Origin: Methylobacterium brachiatum
GTDB lineage: Bacteria; Pseudomonadota; Alphaproteobacteria; Rhizobiales; Beijerinckiaceae
DNA length: 64,000 nucleotides
Direction: 5' to 3'
Assembly: GCF_020523825.1 (NCBI RefSeq)
Contig: NZ_JAJALK010000007.1
Span: forward strand, 208,030-272,029
Under the pieces are notes generated by a model that was not told where the DNA came from, ran no database searches, and saw only the letters and a list, made by a program, of their open reading frames with translations. Made by a program: the position numbers and the translations under genes. This document shows positions 40,501 through 49,779 of the stretch, piece after piece. Numbering within the stretch: the first letter of the stretch is position 1; every line of letters begins with the position of its first letter.

Positions 40501-41124
40501 ATGAGCAGCATCGTCCGCATCCTGGGGATCGACCCGGGGCTCCGCCGCACCGGCTGGGGCCTTATCACCGCGCAGGGCAGCAAGCTGACCTACGGCGATT
40601 GCGGCGTCGTCACCTCGGACGGCGACCTGCCGCTGGCGCTCCGCCTGCGCGAGCTGTTCGAGGGGATCGGTCGCATCGTCGAGGCGCAGAGGCCCGACGA
40701 GGTTGCCGTGGAGGAGACCTTCGTCAACAAGGACGCCCAGGCGACGCTCAAGCTCGGCCATGCCCGGGCCATGGCGCTCGTGGTGCCGGCCAATGCCGGG
40801 CTGCCGGTGTTCGAATACGCCGCCAACCTGATCAAGAAGACCGTGGCGGGCTCCGGCCATGCCGAGAAGGTGCAGATCCAGGCGATGGTCCGCTTCCTCC
40901 TGCCAAAGGCGGAGTTCCGCGTGGCCGACGCCGCCGACGCGCTGGCCATCGCGATCACCCATGCCAGCCACCGCGACGCGCATGCCCTGCGCAAGACGCA
41001 TCTGCCGGAGGGCAAGCGCCGCACTCTCACCGGGCAGGCCGCCGCGGGCCAGGGGTTGGCCGGGAAGGGGTTCTCGGCCGCCGCCGCCGCGCGCATCGAG
41101 GCGGCCCTGGCGAAGCAGGGCTGA
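40501..41124 (+). CDS. ruvC: Holliday-junction resolvase RuvC
   Basis: A 207-residue endonuclease that cuts Holliday junctions with RuvAB. The acidic residues sit in GIDPGLRRTGWG (Asp), AVEETFVNKD (Glu) and DAADALAIAITHA (Asp pair). The C-terminal tail of 35 residues beyond the fold is Ala-rich. ruvA and ruvB are not in the window after it; instead tRNA-Tyr follows. Confidence 0.95.
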   Translation: MSSIVRILGIDPGLRRTGWGLITAQGSKLTYGDCGVVTSDGDLPLALRLRELFEGIGRIVEAQRPDEVAVEETFVNKDAQATLKLGHARAMALVVPANAGLPVFEYAANLIKKTVAGSGHAEKVQIQAMVRFLLPKAEFRVADAADALAIAITHASHRDAHALRKTHLPEGKRRTLTGQAAAGQGLAGKGFSAAAAARIEAALAKQG

Positions 41125-41174
41125 TCGGGCAGGGCTGACGGGATCGGTCAGGAAATTTGGTGAGGCAGGAAACT

Positions 41175-41258
41175 TGGTGGGGGAAGTAGGACTCGAACCT
41201 ACGAAGCTTACGCAGCGGATTTACAGTCCGCCCCCTTTGCCGCTCGGGACATTCCCCC
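41175..41258 (-). tRNA. tRNA-Tyr, anticodon GUA
   Basis: An 84-base gene including an encoded CCA at the 3' end (41175-41177 on the plus strand reads TGG). The acceptor stem GGGGGAA pairs with TTCCCCC, the T arm is GTAGGTTCGAGTCCTAC, and the anticodon at 41222-41224 is GTA. The extended variable arm fits a class II tRNA of tyrosine. The 3' end points toward ruvC. Confidence 0.97.
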
Positions 41259-41512
41259 AAGGCGGGTTTGTCGCCCGCGGCGCCCTTATGGTGAGGGGCT
41301 GGCCGGGTGTCAACGCTTCTCGTGCAGCGATCCGCAGGCGCGACAGCCAGAAGGCGGCCTTTCGGGGCGCAGGATGCGGCAATCGCGCCGCCACATTCGA
41401 ACGAATCACGCCGATTGCGCGAAAGAAACACGAACACCGTGGTTGTCCGGGGGATTCACAAAGGAATCGAGATCGGCCACGGTGCGGGCATGTCGCCCTG
41501 CTTCGCCGGCCA

Positions 41513-43366
41513 TTGACCCGTCCCGCCCCGTCCCTGCGGTCCCACCAGCGTACGTTGATGGCCCTCGTGGCGGCCATGGCGAGCGGGCAGGCGGCGCATG
41601 TCCGGACAATTCTGGCGGCGGTGACGCCGGGCGGCGGCAAGTCGCTGCTGCCGGTGATCGCGGCGCACACGCTGATCGCGGCGGGCCGGGTCGATCGCGT
41701 GGTCTGGGTGGTGCCGCGGGATTCCCTGCGCCTCCAGGCCGAGGAAGCCTTCGCCGATCCGCTCTGGCGCGCGGCTTTCGGCCATGCGCTGAGCGTGCGG
41801 GCCGCCGACAACGAGCGTGATCCGGCTCGGGGGCTCGCCGGCTACGTCACCACCTATCAAGCGGTGGCCGCCGCCCCGGCGCTGCACCTCGCCGAGGCGC
41901 GGGCGCACCGGACCCTGCTGGTCGTCGATGAGGTCCATCACCTGCCGGTCCCGGGGCGTCCGGGGGCGGACGAGGCCTCCGTCGACGAGGAGGCCGAGGC
42001 GGGGGCGTGGTCCCGGGCGATGCTGCCGGTGATGGAGGCGGCCGAGATCGGCCTGTTCCTGTCCGGCACCCTGGAGCGGGCCGACGGCCGACGCATCCTC
42101 GGCCTGCCCTACAAGCCGGCGGCGCTCGGCCGCGGCCCGGAGCTCGATCTCGACGCGCCGGGCCTGGCGGTGATCGGCTATTCCCGGTCGCAGGCCCTGG
42201 CCGAGCGGGCCGTGCTGCCGGTCACGTTCGGGGCGATCGACGGCGAGGCGAGCTGGCTCGAAGGCGGGCGGATCGCCGGTGACAGCCCCCGGGTCGGGCC
42301 GCACCGGCTGGGCGCCGGATCGGTCCGAGTCACGACCCGGCCGGCCCTGTTCACGGCCCTGCGCACCGGCTTCGCCCGGGATCTCCTGAGCGAATCCTTC
42401 TTCGCGACGAAGCGCCTGCGCGCCCGGCGCCGGTCCGAACTCGGCCTGCCGCCCGGCCAGATGGCCCGGGGCCTCGGCAAGCTCCTCGTGGTGGCCCCGG
42501 ATCAGGCGAGCGCCCGCACCTACCTGACGACCCTGCGGAGCTGGATGCCGGCCGGGCAGGGGGAGCGCGACGTCCGCCTGGCGACGTCGGGCCAGGGCGA
42601 CGCCCACGCGGCCCTGGCGGCGTTCCGCCTGACCGCGGAGCCGGCGGTGCTGGTGACGGTGGCGATGGCCTATGAGGGGCTCGATGCCCCCGAGGTCGCC
42701 GTGGTAGCGGCCCTCACGCATATCCGCTCCCGGCCCTGGCTGGAGCAGATGCTCGCCCGGGCCACAAGGGTCGATCCGCATGCCGGCCCCTACGACAACC
42801 AGCAGGCGCTGGTCTTCCACCCGGACGACCCGCTCTTCGCCCGGTTCCGCCTGGAATTGGAGACCGAGCAGGGGAGCAGCGTGCGGCCCAAGCGCGAGCG
42901 GCCGGCGAGCGCTATCGTCCCGGAGCGGACCCCGTGGCGCGATGAGGATCCCGGCGGGATCACGCCGCTGGAGAGCAACGCGATCGGGCTGCGCTACGCC
43001 CTGCTACGCCCGCGGCTCGCCGAGCCCGCCCCCGTGGCGCCGGCGCCGGAGCCGCCGTCGGTCACCGAGCGGACCCTGCGCCAGCGGCTCGCCGTGGCGG
43101 TGGCGAGCCAGGCCGTGGAGGACGAGGCGTCGCTGCGGGTGCCCCGGGGCGGCAACCTAGCGCATCGCTACAACGCGGTGCTCAAGCGGGTGCTCGGCAA
43201 AGGCCGCGCGACCATGACCCTGCCCGAGCTTGAGGCGGCGCTCGCCTGGCTTGAACGCAACCGGCTCTCGGACCATCTCGACCGCCTCGACGGCGATGCC
43301 CGCTACGCGTGGTCCGCCCGCCAGCGCCGCGGCCGCTGGCAGCCGGAGCGCGCGGCCGGACGCTGA
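41513..43366 (+). CDS. SF2 DExH-box helicase
   Basis: A helicase-like ATPase of about 617 residues. Walker A is TPGGGKSLL, near residue 38, motif II is D-E-V-H-H near 140, motif III SGTLERAD near 180, and the C-terminal RecA-like domain has VTVAMAYEGLDAPEV and EQMLARATRVDP (motifs V and VI). The remaining 200 residues are of unknown fold. The start is uncertain: the ATG at 41558 would cut the conserved SLRSHQRTL segment that precedes motif I in this superfamily, so I used the in-frame TTG at 41513; neither has a good ribosome site. No restriction or methylase partner is adjacent. DNA or RNA substrate unknown. Confidence 0.8.
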   Translation: MTRPAPSLRSHQRTLMALVAAMASGQAAHVRTILAAVTPGGGKSLLPVIAAHTLIAAGRVDRVVWVVPRDSLRLQAEEAFADPLWRAAFGHALSVRAADNERDPARGLAGYVTTYQAVAAAPALHLAEARAHRTLLVVDEVHHLPVPGRPGADEASVDEEAEAGAWSRAMLPVMEAAEIGLFLSGTLERADGRRILGLPYKPAALGRGPELDLDAPGLAVIGYSRSQALAERAVLPVTFGAIDGEASWLEGGRIAGDSPRVGPHRLGAGSVRVTTRPALFTALRTGFARDLLSESFFATKRLRARRRSELGLPPGQMARGLGKLLVVAPDQASARTYLTTLRSWMPAGQGERDVRLATSGQGDAHAALAAFRLTAEPAVLVTVAMAYEGLDAPEVAVVAALTHIRSRPWLEQMLARATRVDPHAGPYDNQQALVFHPDDPLFARFRLELETEQGSSVRPKRERPASAIVPERTPWRDEDPGGITPLESNAIGLRYALLRPRLAEPAPVAPAPEPPSVTERTLRQRLAVAVASQAVEDEASLRVPRGGNLAHRYNAVLKRVLGKGRATMTLPELEAALAWLERNRLSDHLDRLDGDARYAWSARQRRGRWQPERAAGR

Positions 43367-43393
43367 CCCGTCGCGGTTCAGGGAGAAGGCGCG

Positions 43394-43717
43394 ATGACCG
43401 AGAACCTGCCGTCCGACTTCGCGGCGACGCTGACCGGGCGCGCGCCGCCACACGCCTGGCCCGCTCCGCTCGCCGCCCTCTGGTGGCTGGCCAGGGATGC
43501 GACCGAATCTGCGGACGCCACCTGGGCGCGGGCGCATGCCCTGGTCCAGGACGCGTCTGGGCCGGACGCCGCCTGGGTGCACGCCCATCTGCACCGGATC
43601 GAGGGCGATTCCGGCAATGCGCGCTACTGGTACGACCGGGCCGGTCGTCCGGTGTTCCACGGCTCGCTCGCGGAGGAGCGGGCAGCTCTCATCGCCGCCC
43701 TGTCGCGCGCCGGCTGA
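43394..43717 (+). CDS. Conserved hypothetical protein
   Basis: A 107-residue protein with a Trp-rich middle (PLAALWWLARDATESADATW) and the compact block AAWVHAHLHRIEGDSGNARYWYDRAG, a form found in a conserved family of unknown function in Hyphomicrobiales. The ATG at 43394 has GGAG about 10 bases upstream. It follows the helicase on the same strand, 27 bases on, and may be cotranscribed. Confidence 0.75.
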   Translation: MTENLPSDFAATLTGRAPPHAWPAPLAALWWLARDATESADATWARAHALVQDASGPDAAWVHAHLHRIEGDSGNARYWYDRAGRPVFHGSLAEERAALIAALSRAG

Positions 43718-44056
43718 GCGCCGATTGCCGGTAGCCGGGAGGCCGATCCCGCTTCTGAAGCCGGCCGACTCGTCTCCGTCCGCCGCGGCCGGCTGCGACG
43801 GCACCGGGCTCCATTCGTCAAACGGGCGATGCCACGCGGGACAAATCTCAATAACTGAGCACGTTAACGGTCGGATCGGGCGCGGAGAGATTGATTTCAC
43901 CCCGAACGCGCAAATCGAGCTGTCGAACGGAACTCCTTTCATCGCCCCTCCTCAGTGAGAGGCCTGTGAATTTCTCGTTTGCTACGTGGTCTTCGATATC
44001 TCACAGCGTCGAAATCAGATTATGGCTGACTCAGTCGATTTCGGATCATAAGGACC
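43718..44056. other. Intergenic region with an AT-rich centre
   Basis: No gene is seen in these 339 bases. The centre is AT-rich relative to the rest of the window and has a short inverted repeat (CGAAATC at 44010-44016, GATTTCG at 44037-44043). It may hold promoters for the two small genes that follow. Confidence 0.5.
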
Positions 44057-44224
44057 GTGCTGGTTATCGCGATGAGTGTGAGCTGTTTAATCTGCAGTGT
44101 CGGTCTGGCGGGTCTTTCGCTGCGCGCCCCCGCGCGTGTGGCCGTCCTCGAACGGTGGAGCGGGATCTGTCTTGTGCTCGGCCTGTCCCTGCTGGGAATC
44201 GCGCTGTACGGCGCCCGCGGCTAG
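44057..44224 (+). CDS. Candidate small membrane protein
   Basis: A 55-residue frame from GTG 44057 (or 50 residues from ATG 44072) to TAG 44224. It encodes two hydrophobic segments, LVIAMSVSCLICSVGLAGL and GICLVLGLSLLGIALYG, separated by a charged RAPARVAVLERWS loop: a plausible two-helix hairpin. AGGA lies close to the GTG (2 bases), which is tighter than usual. No homologue is known to me; small membrane proteins of this type are easily missed by gene finders. Confidence 0.35.
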   Translation: MLVIAMSVSCLICSVGLAGLSLRAPARVAVLERWSGICLVLGLSLLGIALYGARG

Positions 44225-44325
44225 GTTTCGACGCGCCGGCGCGCGAATCGCGGAACGCCCGGGCCGACAACCGGTTGACAGCCCGCCCGGCGCGCAGGTC
44301 GGGCCTTGATTATCGGAGCGGACCT

Positions 44326-44739
44326 ATGAGCCTCCTCGGCAGCATCGTCGGCAAGATCCTCCACCCGTTCGGCGGCGGCACCGCGGACGCCGCGCCTTCG
44401 TCCACCTCGGGTTCCTCGAGCGGTTCGGCCGGCTCGAGCCCGGCCTCCTCGGCCCCCGGCAGCGCGGGCGGCAGCGGCGAGGCCGTGGACGTCGAGGCCG
44501 TGCTCACCAGCCTCGCCGAGAAGACCCCGCAGAAGCTCGATTGGCGCCATTCCATCGTCGACCTGATGAAGCTGGTCGGCCTGGATTCCGGCCTGGCCTC
44601 GCGCAAGCAGCTCGCCGACGAGCTGCACTATACCGGCGACAAGGAAGATTCGGCTTCGATGAACATCTGGCTGCACAAGCAGGTGATGAAGAAGCTCGCC
44701 GAGAACGGCGGCAAGGTGCCGGAAGACCTGAAGAACTGA
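44326..44739 (+). CDS. DUF3597 family protein
   Basis: A 137-residue protein. An N-terminal MSLLGSIVGKI leads to a Ser/Gly/Ala linker (residues 20-48) and the DUF3597 core: LDWRHSIVDLMKLVGLDS then LASRKQLADELHYTG and DSASMNIWLHKQVMKKLAENGGKVPEDL. The family is widespread in alphaproteobacteria and unstudied; it is sometimes linked to stress. GGAG precedes the ATG. A shared terminator follows. Confidence 0.88.
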   Translation: MSLLGSIVGKILHPFGGGTADAAPSSTSGSSSGSAGSSPASSAPGSAGGSGEAVDVEAVLTSLAEKTPQKLDWRHSIVDLMKLVGLDSGLASRKQLADELHYTGDKEDSASMNIWLHKQVMKKLAENGGKVPEDLKN

Positions 44740-44748
44740 GTGCCCAAC

Positions 44749-44776
44749 GGCCCGGCGCACGATCGCGCCGGGCCTT
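44749..44776. terminator. Bidirectional terminator between DUF3597 and potF
   Basis: GGCCCGGCGC (44749-44758) and GCGCCGGGCC (44765-44774) form a perfect 10-bp stem with a 6-base loop, lying between two convergent genes. The tail is short (TTCC), so it may rely on the stem. Confidence 0.65.
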
Positions 44777-44782
44777 CCACGT

Positions 44783-45967
44783 TCACCGCCCGGTGCGGAC
44801 CCGGGTCCAGAGCCGGGTGACGTAGCGCTGGGTGCGGTCGTCCCAGGCCGTGTTGATCGCCAGGCGCTGCATCGTCGCCTCGTCCGGGTAGATGCCGGGA
44901 TTGCTCAGGATCTCGGGCTTCACGAACTTCTTCGCCGCGAGGTTGCCGCTGGCATAGGCCACGAAGTTGGTGTTGGCCGCCGCCACCTCGGGCCGCAGCA
45001 TGTAGTCGATGAAGGCCAGGGCCTCGGCGGGATGGGCCGCATCCTTCGGGATCGCGAAGGTGTCGAACCACATGAGCGCGCCCTCCTTCGGCACCACGTA
45101 GGCGATCTCGATCCCGTTCTTGGCCTCCTCGGCCCGACGCTTGGCCTGCATCACGTCGCCCGAATAGCCGACCGCCACGCAGATATCGCCGTTGGCCAGC
45201 GCCTGGATGTATTCCGAAGCGTGGAACTTCCGCACGCTGCCGCGCACCTTGTAGAGGGCGTCGGTCACGAGGGTCAGGTCGTCCCAGCGCTTGGAATCGG
45301 CCTTCGCGCCGAAGACCGGGAGCATGCTGGGGATCAGATCCTCGGGACTGTCGAGCATCATGATCCCGCAATCCTTGAGCTTGTTCGCGGAAGCCGGATT
45401 GAGGACCACGGTCCAGGAATTCAGCGCCGCGTTGGCGCCGAGCCGCTCGCGCACGGCGGCGACGTTGTAGCCGATGCCGGTCGTGCCCCACATGTAGTCG
45501 ACCGCGTAGGTGTTGCCGGGGTCGTACACGGCGAGCCGGCTGGAAATCTCAGGCCAGAGGTTGCCGAGGTTCTTCAGCTTGGATTTGTCCAGCGGCAGGA
45601 AGGCGCCGGCGCGGATCAGCCGCTGCAGGTAGGGGCCGGACGGCACGACGATGTCGTAACCGGATCGGCCGGCCAGCAGCTTGGTCTCCAGGATCTCGTT
45701 GTTGTCGTAGGTGTCGTAGACGACCTTGATCCCGGTCTCCCGGGTGAAGGCGTCGAGCACCTTCGGGTCGATATAGTCCGACCAGTTGTAGATATTGACG
45801 ACCCGCTCCTCCGCGGCCCGGGCGGGCGGAGCCAGGCTCAGGAGCGCGGCCAGCAGCATTGCCGTGATCAGCGAAAAGCCGGCCCCCGCGCGCGACGCGG
45901 ACCGGCGCCGGCCCGGGACGGGGCGCCGGACCGATCGTTCGACCCGGCCCGTCCCGGCCCCGCTCAT
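44783..45967 (-). CDS. potF: Polyamine ABC transporter substrate-binding protein (PotF/PotD family)
   Basis: A 394-residue periplasmic binding protein. A signal peptide lies near residues 31-52 (AMLLAALLSLAPPARA) after a basic N-terminus. The mature protein starts with VVNIYNWSDYIDP, the PotF/PotD signature; the C-terminal VEALAFIDYMLRPEV-type helix is also typical (here PAEALAFIDYMLRPEV). It binds putrescine or a related polyamine; exact ligand cannot be read. The ATG at 45967 overlaps the ridA-like stop (ATGA). No potGHI permease or ATPase genes are adjacent. Confidence 0.9.
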   Translation of the reverse strand: MSGAGTGRVERSVRRPVPGRRRSASRAGAGFSLITAMLLAALLSLAPPARAAEERVVNIYNWSDYIDPKVLDAFTRETGIKVVYDTYDNNEILETKLLAGRSGYDIVVPSGPYLQRLIRAGAFLPLDKSKLKNLGNLWPEISSRLAVYDPGNTYAVDYMWGTTGIGYNVAAVRERLGANAALNSWTVVLNPASANKLKDCGIMMLDSPEDLIPSMLPVFGAKADSKRWDDLTLVTDALYKVRGSVRKFHASEYIQALANGDICVAVGYSGDVMQAKRRAEEAKNGIEIAYVVPKEGALMWFDTFAIPKDAAHPAEALAFIDYMLRPEVAAANTNFVAYASGNLAAKKFVKPEILSNPGIYPDEATMQRLAINTAWDDRTQRYVTRLWTRVRTGR

Positions 45968-46320
45968 GCCTGCCTCGCGGCGACGACCACGATCTCGACC
46001 AGATATTGCGGATCGCACAGCCGCGCCTCGACGGTGGCGCGCACCGGCGGGTGCTCCTTGGACACCCAGGCGTCCCAGGCCGCATTCATCTCGGCGAAGT
46101 GCCCGATATCGGCCAGATAGATGGTGGCCGACAGGATGTGATCCTTGTCGCTGCCCGCCCCGGCGAGCAGCCGGTCGATTTGCTCCAGGATGTTCTGGGT
46201 CTGGGCGGTGACCCCGGTGCCGACCGGATCGGACGCCACCTGGCCGGCGAGGTAGATTGTGTTGCCGTGGATCGCGCCCTGCGACATCCGCGATCCCGGT
46301 TCAATCCGTTCGATGCTCAT
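45964..46320 (-). CDS. RidA/YjgF family protein
   Basis: A 118-residue trimeric-type enamine/imine deaminase. MSQGAIHGNTIYLAGQVA and ATVEARLCDPQYLVEIVVVAA are family blocks; the Arg in VRATVEARL that binds the substrate carboxylate is present. The ATG at 46320 has GGAGA upstream. It is translationally coupled to the PotF-like gene, suggesting a common role in polyamine or amine catabolism. Confidence 0.9.
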   Translation of the reverse strand: MSIERIEPGSRMSQGAIHGNTIYLAGQVASDPVGTGVTAQTQNILEQIDRLLAGAGSDKDHILSATIYLADIGHFAEMNAAWDAWVSKEHPPVRATVEARLCDPQYLVEIVVVAARQA

Positions 46321-46500
46321 TCCAGTCTCCGGTCGATGAAAGCCGGTATCTGCCGTGGCGCCGGGGCAGCCGTAAAGGGCCGCGCGCCGACGCGCCGCGG
46401 GAACCGCAGGAAAATTCGCCCCCTCGTGTGCAGTTGCGAGCAACCGTGGCCGGCCACCGTGCGTTCACACGGCATCGCTTGTCACGCCTTGGGGTTCGTC

Positions 46501-46764
46501 ATGGGTATTCTCTGGACCATCATCATCGGGTTCCTCGCCGGAATCATCGCCAAGTTCCTGATGCCCGGACCGAATGAGCCGTCGGGCTTCATCCTGACGA
46601 CCATCCTGGGCATCGTCGGCGCCTTCGTGGCGACCTTCATCGGCCAGGCCGTCGGCTGGTACGGACCCAACCAGGGCGCAGGATTCATCGGCGCGGTCGT
46701 GGGCGCCGTCGTGGTGCTCTTCATCTACGGCATGATCGCCGGCCGTCGCCGCACGACAATCTAA
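46501..46764 (+). CDS. GlsB/YeaQ/YmgE family stress-response membrane protein
   Basis: An 87-residue protein with three hydrophobic helices: ILWTIIIGFLAGIIAKFLMPG, FILTTILGIVGAFVATFIG and GFIGAVVGAVVVLFIYGMIAGRRR. The first and third are the transglycosylase-associated (Tag) family pattern. The family is often controlled by general-stress sigma factors, but I found no clear EcfG box upstream. It has its own terminator at 46789. Confidence 0.92.
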   Translation: MGILWTIIIGFLAGIIAKFLMPGPNEPSGFILTTILGIVGAFVATFIGQAVGWYGPNQGAGFIGAVVGAVVVLFIYGMIAGRRRTTI

Positions 46765-46788
46765 TCCGGTTCCGGCAACCGGAACGCG

Positions 46789-46818
46789 AAGGGGCGCCCC
46801 GCGGGGCGCCCCTTTTTT
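46789..46818 (+). terminator. Rho-independent terminator after the GlsB-like gene
   Basis: AAGGGGCGCCCC, a GCGG loop and GGGGCGCCCC are followed by TTTTTT; the GC-rich stem and U-tract make this a textbook terminator. Confidence 0.92.
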
Positions 46819-46850
46819 ATGGGTTGAAGGCCGGCCGAGGCGCCGATCCC

Positions 46851-47072
46851 TCAGAGGTGATCCGCCGCCGCCTTCACGGCGCAGTGGCCGGTGGCACCGC
46901 GCACGGCCAGGCCGACGCCGACGACGAGCGCCAGCAGGCTGAGGATCTTGTTCGGCCGGGGCTGCGCCGCCGCGGCGGCGATCCCGAGGCCGAGGGCCAC
47001 CGACACTGCCCGCTCGGTGGTCGTGAGGTTCGGCTGCCCGCTGAAGATGTCGTGGATCATTTCGTTGGCCAT
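46851..47072 (-). CDS. DUF2892-like small membrane protein
   Basis: A 73-residue protein with NLTTTERAVSVALGLGIAAAA and KILSLLALVVGVGLAVRGATGHC, i.e. two hydrophobic helices and the C-terminal cysteine typical of the DUF2892/YgaP-like membrane family. The ATG at 47072 is preceded by GGGAAAG. Function is unknown. It lies downstream of pnp on the same strand but past its terminator. Confidence 0.7.
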   Translation of the reverse strand: MANEMIHDIFSGQPNLTTTERAVSVALGLGIAAAAAQPRPNKILSLLALVVGVGLAVRGATGHCAVKAAADHL

Positions 47073-47268
47073 GAATGCTTTCCCGCTGTGAGGTCGCGGT
47101 GCGAACGCGGGCGCGGGGCGGGCGTTCCAACCGTCCCGCACGGCGGAGGCGTGCAGGCCGCGCAGGCGACCCGCCTGACGTCCCGTGCTGCGCAGTCGCA
47201 ACCGACTGAGACCGGCCGAACGGGTGCACGCCGAAGCTCTCGCTCCACGCCGTCGAACCCGGCGCACG

Positions 47269-47300
47269 AAAAAGGCGCGGCCCCGAAGGACCGCGCCTCT
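47269..47300 (-). terminator. Terminator of pnp, minus strand
   Basis: On the minus strand the sequence reads GAGAGGCGCGGTCCTTCGGG then GCCGCGCCTTTTTCG, a GC-rich stem (AGGCGCGGTCC with a near-complement) capped by TTCGG and followed by a run of five T. It lies 49 bases after the pnp stop. Confidence 0.85.
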
Positions 47301-47348
47301 CATCTCAAACCCGCACCGGCCGAAGCCCGCGCGGGAAAGCTGGAACGA

Positions 47349-49571
47349 TCACTCGCCGGCGGATTCGCGGCGGCGCTCGCCACGGTGGCGGCCGCCATTG
47401 TCCTCGCGCCGGGGCTCGCCGTCCCGGTCGCTGCGGGTGGTATCGCGCTCGGCCTTCACCTTCTCGGTGATGTCCTCGCCGGTCTGCTGGTCGACGACGC
47501 GCATGGACAGGCGGATCTTGCCGCGGTCGTCCTGACCGAGGAACTTCACCTTGACCTTGTCGCCTTCCTTGACGACGTCCGTCACCTTGGCGACCCGCTG
47601 GGCAGCGAGCTCCGAGATGTGGACGAGACCGTCCTTGGCGCCGAAGAAGTTCACGAAGGCGCCGAACTCCATGCACTTCACGATCGTGCCGTCGTAGATC
47701 ATGCCGGTCTCGGGCTCGGCGACGATCGAGCGGATCCAGTTATAGGCCGCCTTGATCGCCTTGCCGTCGGCCGAGGCGATCTTCACGATGCCGGTATCCT
47801 CGATGTTGATCTTGGCGCCGGTCTTCTCGACGATCTCGCGGATCACCTTGCCGCCGGTGCCGATCACGTCGCGGATCTTGTCGGTCGGGATCTGCATCGT
47901 CTCGATGCGCGGCGCGTACTCGCCGAGCTCCGGACGGGCGGCGGTGAGCGCCTTGGACATCTCGCTGAGGATGTGGGCGCGCCCGTCCTTCGCCTGGTCG
48001 AGGGCGACCCGCATGATCTCCTCGGTGATGCCCGCGATCTTGATGTCCATCTGGAGCGAGGTCACGCCCTCGTCCGTGCCAGCCACCTTGAAGTCCATGT
48101 CGCCGAGGTGATCCTCGTCGCCCAGGATGTCGGACAGGACCGCGAAGCGCTCACCCTCGAGGATGAGGCCCATGGCGATGCCCGCCACCGGACGGCGCAG
48201 GGGCACACCGGCATCCATCAGCGACAGCGAGCCGCCGCAAACCGAGGCCATCGAGGACGAGCCGTTGGATTCCGTGATCTCGGACACGATGCGGATCGTG
48301 TACGGGAACTCGTGCGCCGGCGGCAGAACCGGCCGGATCGCCCGCCAGGCGAGCTTGCCGTGGCCGATCTCACGGCGGCCCGGGGAGCCCATGCGGCCGG
48401 TCTCGCCGACCGAATAGGGAGGGAAGTTGTAGTGGAGCAGGAACCGCTCCTTGTAGGTGCCGTCGAGCGAGTCGATGAACTGCTCGTCCTCGCCGGTGCC
48501 GAGGGTGGCGACCACGAGGGCCTGGGTCTCGCCGCGGGTGAACAGCGACGAACCGTGGGCGCGAGGCAGCACGCCGACCTCGGAGATGATCGGACGGACC
48601 GTCTTCAGGTCGCGGCCGTCGATGCGCGAGCCGGTGTCGAGCACGTTCCAGCGCACGACCTTCGACTGCGCCTCCTTGAACGCGGCCTTGACCTTCTCGG
48701 CCGGGTATTTCTCGGCCCCCTCGGGGCAGAGGGCGGCCATCACCTTCGCCTTCACGGCGTCGACGGCGGCGTAGCGCTCCTGCTTGACCGTCTTGGTGTA
48801 GGCGGCGCGCAGCTCGGTCTCGCAGATCTCGAGGACCGCCTTCTCGACGTCAGCGTTCTCGGGAGCCTGGAAGTCGCGCGGCTCCTTGGCGGCCTTCTCG
48901 GCCAGGCGGATGATCGCCTCGATGACCGGCTGGAAGTGCTTGTGGCCGAACATCACGGCGCCGAGCATCACGTCCTCGGAGAGCTCCTTGGCCTCCGACT
49001 CGACCATCAGCACGGCGTCCTGGGTGCCGGCGACGACGAGGTCGAGGCTCGACTCCTCCTTGGTCTCGGTGACCAGCGGGTTCAGCTTGTAGCCGCCGTT
49101 GACGTAGCCGACGCGCGCCGCGCCGATCGGGCCCATGAACGGCACGCCCGACAGGGTGAGGGCGGCGGAGGCCGCGACCATCGACACGATGTCCGGATCG
49201 TTCTCGAGGTCGTGGGTCAGGACGGTGACGACGACCTGGGTGTCGTTGCGCCAGCCGTTGACGAACAGCGGACGGATCGGGCGATCGATCAGGCGGGAGA
49301 CCAGGGTCTCCTTCTCGGAGGGACGGCCCTCGCGCTTGAAGTAGCCGCCCGGGATGCGGCCGGCGGCGTAGGCGCGCTCTTGGTAGTTCACGGTGAGCGG
49401 CAGGAAGTCGATGCCGGGCTTCGGCTCCTTGGTGGCGACCACGGTGGCGAGGACCGAGGTCTCGCCGTAGGTGGCCAGAACCGCGCCGTCAGCCTGGCGG
49501 GCGACCTTGCCGGTCTCGAGGACGAGCTTGCGGTCGCCCCACATCAGCTCTTCGCGTTGAACGTCGAACAT
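47349..49571 (-). CDS. pnp: Polynucleotide phosphorylase
   Basis: A 740-residue phosphorolytic 3'-5' exoribonuclease of the degradosome. Two RNase PH-like halves are present, followed by the KH domain ([22 protein letters not shown]) and S1 domain ([26 protein letters not shown]). The C-terminal tail is Arg-rich. The ribosome site GGAAGAG precedes the ATG at 49571. It follows rpsO, as in many bacteria. A long open frame on the opposite strand is a codon-bias artefact. Confidence 0.97.
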   Translation of the reverse strand: MFDVQREELMWGDRKLVLETGKVARQADGAVLATYGETSVLATVVATKEPKPGIDFLPLTVNYQERAYAAGRIPGGYFKREGRPSEKETLVSRLIDRPIRPLFVNGWRNDTQVVVTVLTHDLENDPDIVSMVAASAALTLSGVPFMGPIGAARVGYVNGGYKLNPLVTETKEESSLDLVVAGTQDAVLMVESEAKELSEDVMLGAVMFGHKHFQPVIEAIIRLAEKAAKEPRDFQAPENADVEKAVLEICETELRAAYTKTVKQERYAAVDAVKAKVMAALCPEGAEKYPAEKVKAAFKEAQSKVVRWNVLDTGSRIDGRDLKTVRPIISEVGVLPRAHGSSLFTRGETQALVVATLGTGEDEQFIDSLDGTYKERFLLHYNFPPYSVGETGRMGSPGRREIGHGKLAWRAIRPVLPPAHEFPYTIRIVSEITESNGSSSMASVCGGSLSLMDAGVPLRRPVAGIAMGLILEGERFAVLSDILGDEDHLGDMDFKVAGTDEGVTSLQMDIKIAGITEEIMRVALDQAKDGRAHILSEMSKALTAARPELGEYAPRIETMQIPTDKIRDVIGTGGKVIREIVEKTGAKINIEDTGIVKIASADGKAIKAAYNWIRSIVAEPETGMIYDGTIVKCMEFGAFVNFFGAKDGLVHISELAAQRVAKVTDVVKEGDKVKVKFLGQDDRGKIRLSMRVVDQQTGEDITEKVKAERDTTRSDRDGEPRREDNGGRHRGERRRESAGE

Positions 49572-49628
49572 TCTTATCTCTTCCTTGCCTTCGGCGGGCC
49601 AGGCCCGGCGCCGTCGGGGGCAAGACGG

Positions 49629-49657
49629 CGGGACACTTCGCTCGATGAAGTGTCCCG
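49629..49657 (-). promoter_or_regulatory. Perfect hairpin in the rpsO-pnp gap
   Basis: CGGGACACTTC and GAAGTGTCCCG form an 11-bp perfect stem with a 7-base loop, 58 bases upstream of the pnp start. In E. coli a stem in the pnp leader is cut by RNase III to allow PNPase autoregulation; the position here is compatible but the sequence is not the same. It could equally be an rpsO terminator without U-tract. Confidence 0.5.
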
Positions 49658-49779
49658 CGATCCTGCCCCGACGCTGGCGCCTCGAAGCGACCCGTTTTTC
49701 GGGCGGCCGGACCCATTCCGGCAGCCCGAGAGTGTCGAACGCGGTCCCGAGCCGGGCTCGGAACCGCGCGTGGTGGATC

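Noticed and set aside
41175..43717. Genomic island integrated at tRNA-Tyr
   Set aside because: Integration normally uses the tRNA 3' end, which faces ruvC; the helicase lies on the 5' side, with no integrase and no repeat of the tRNA end.
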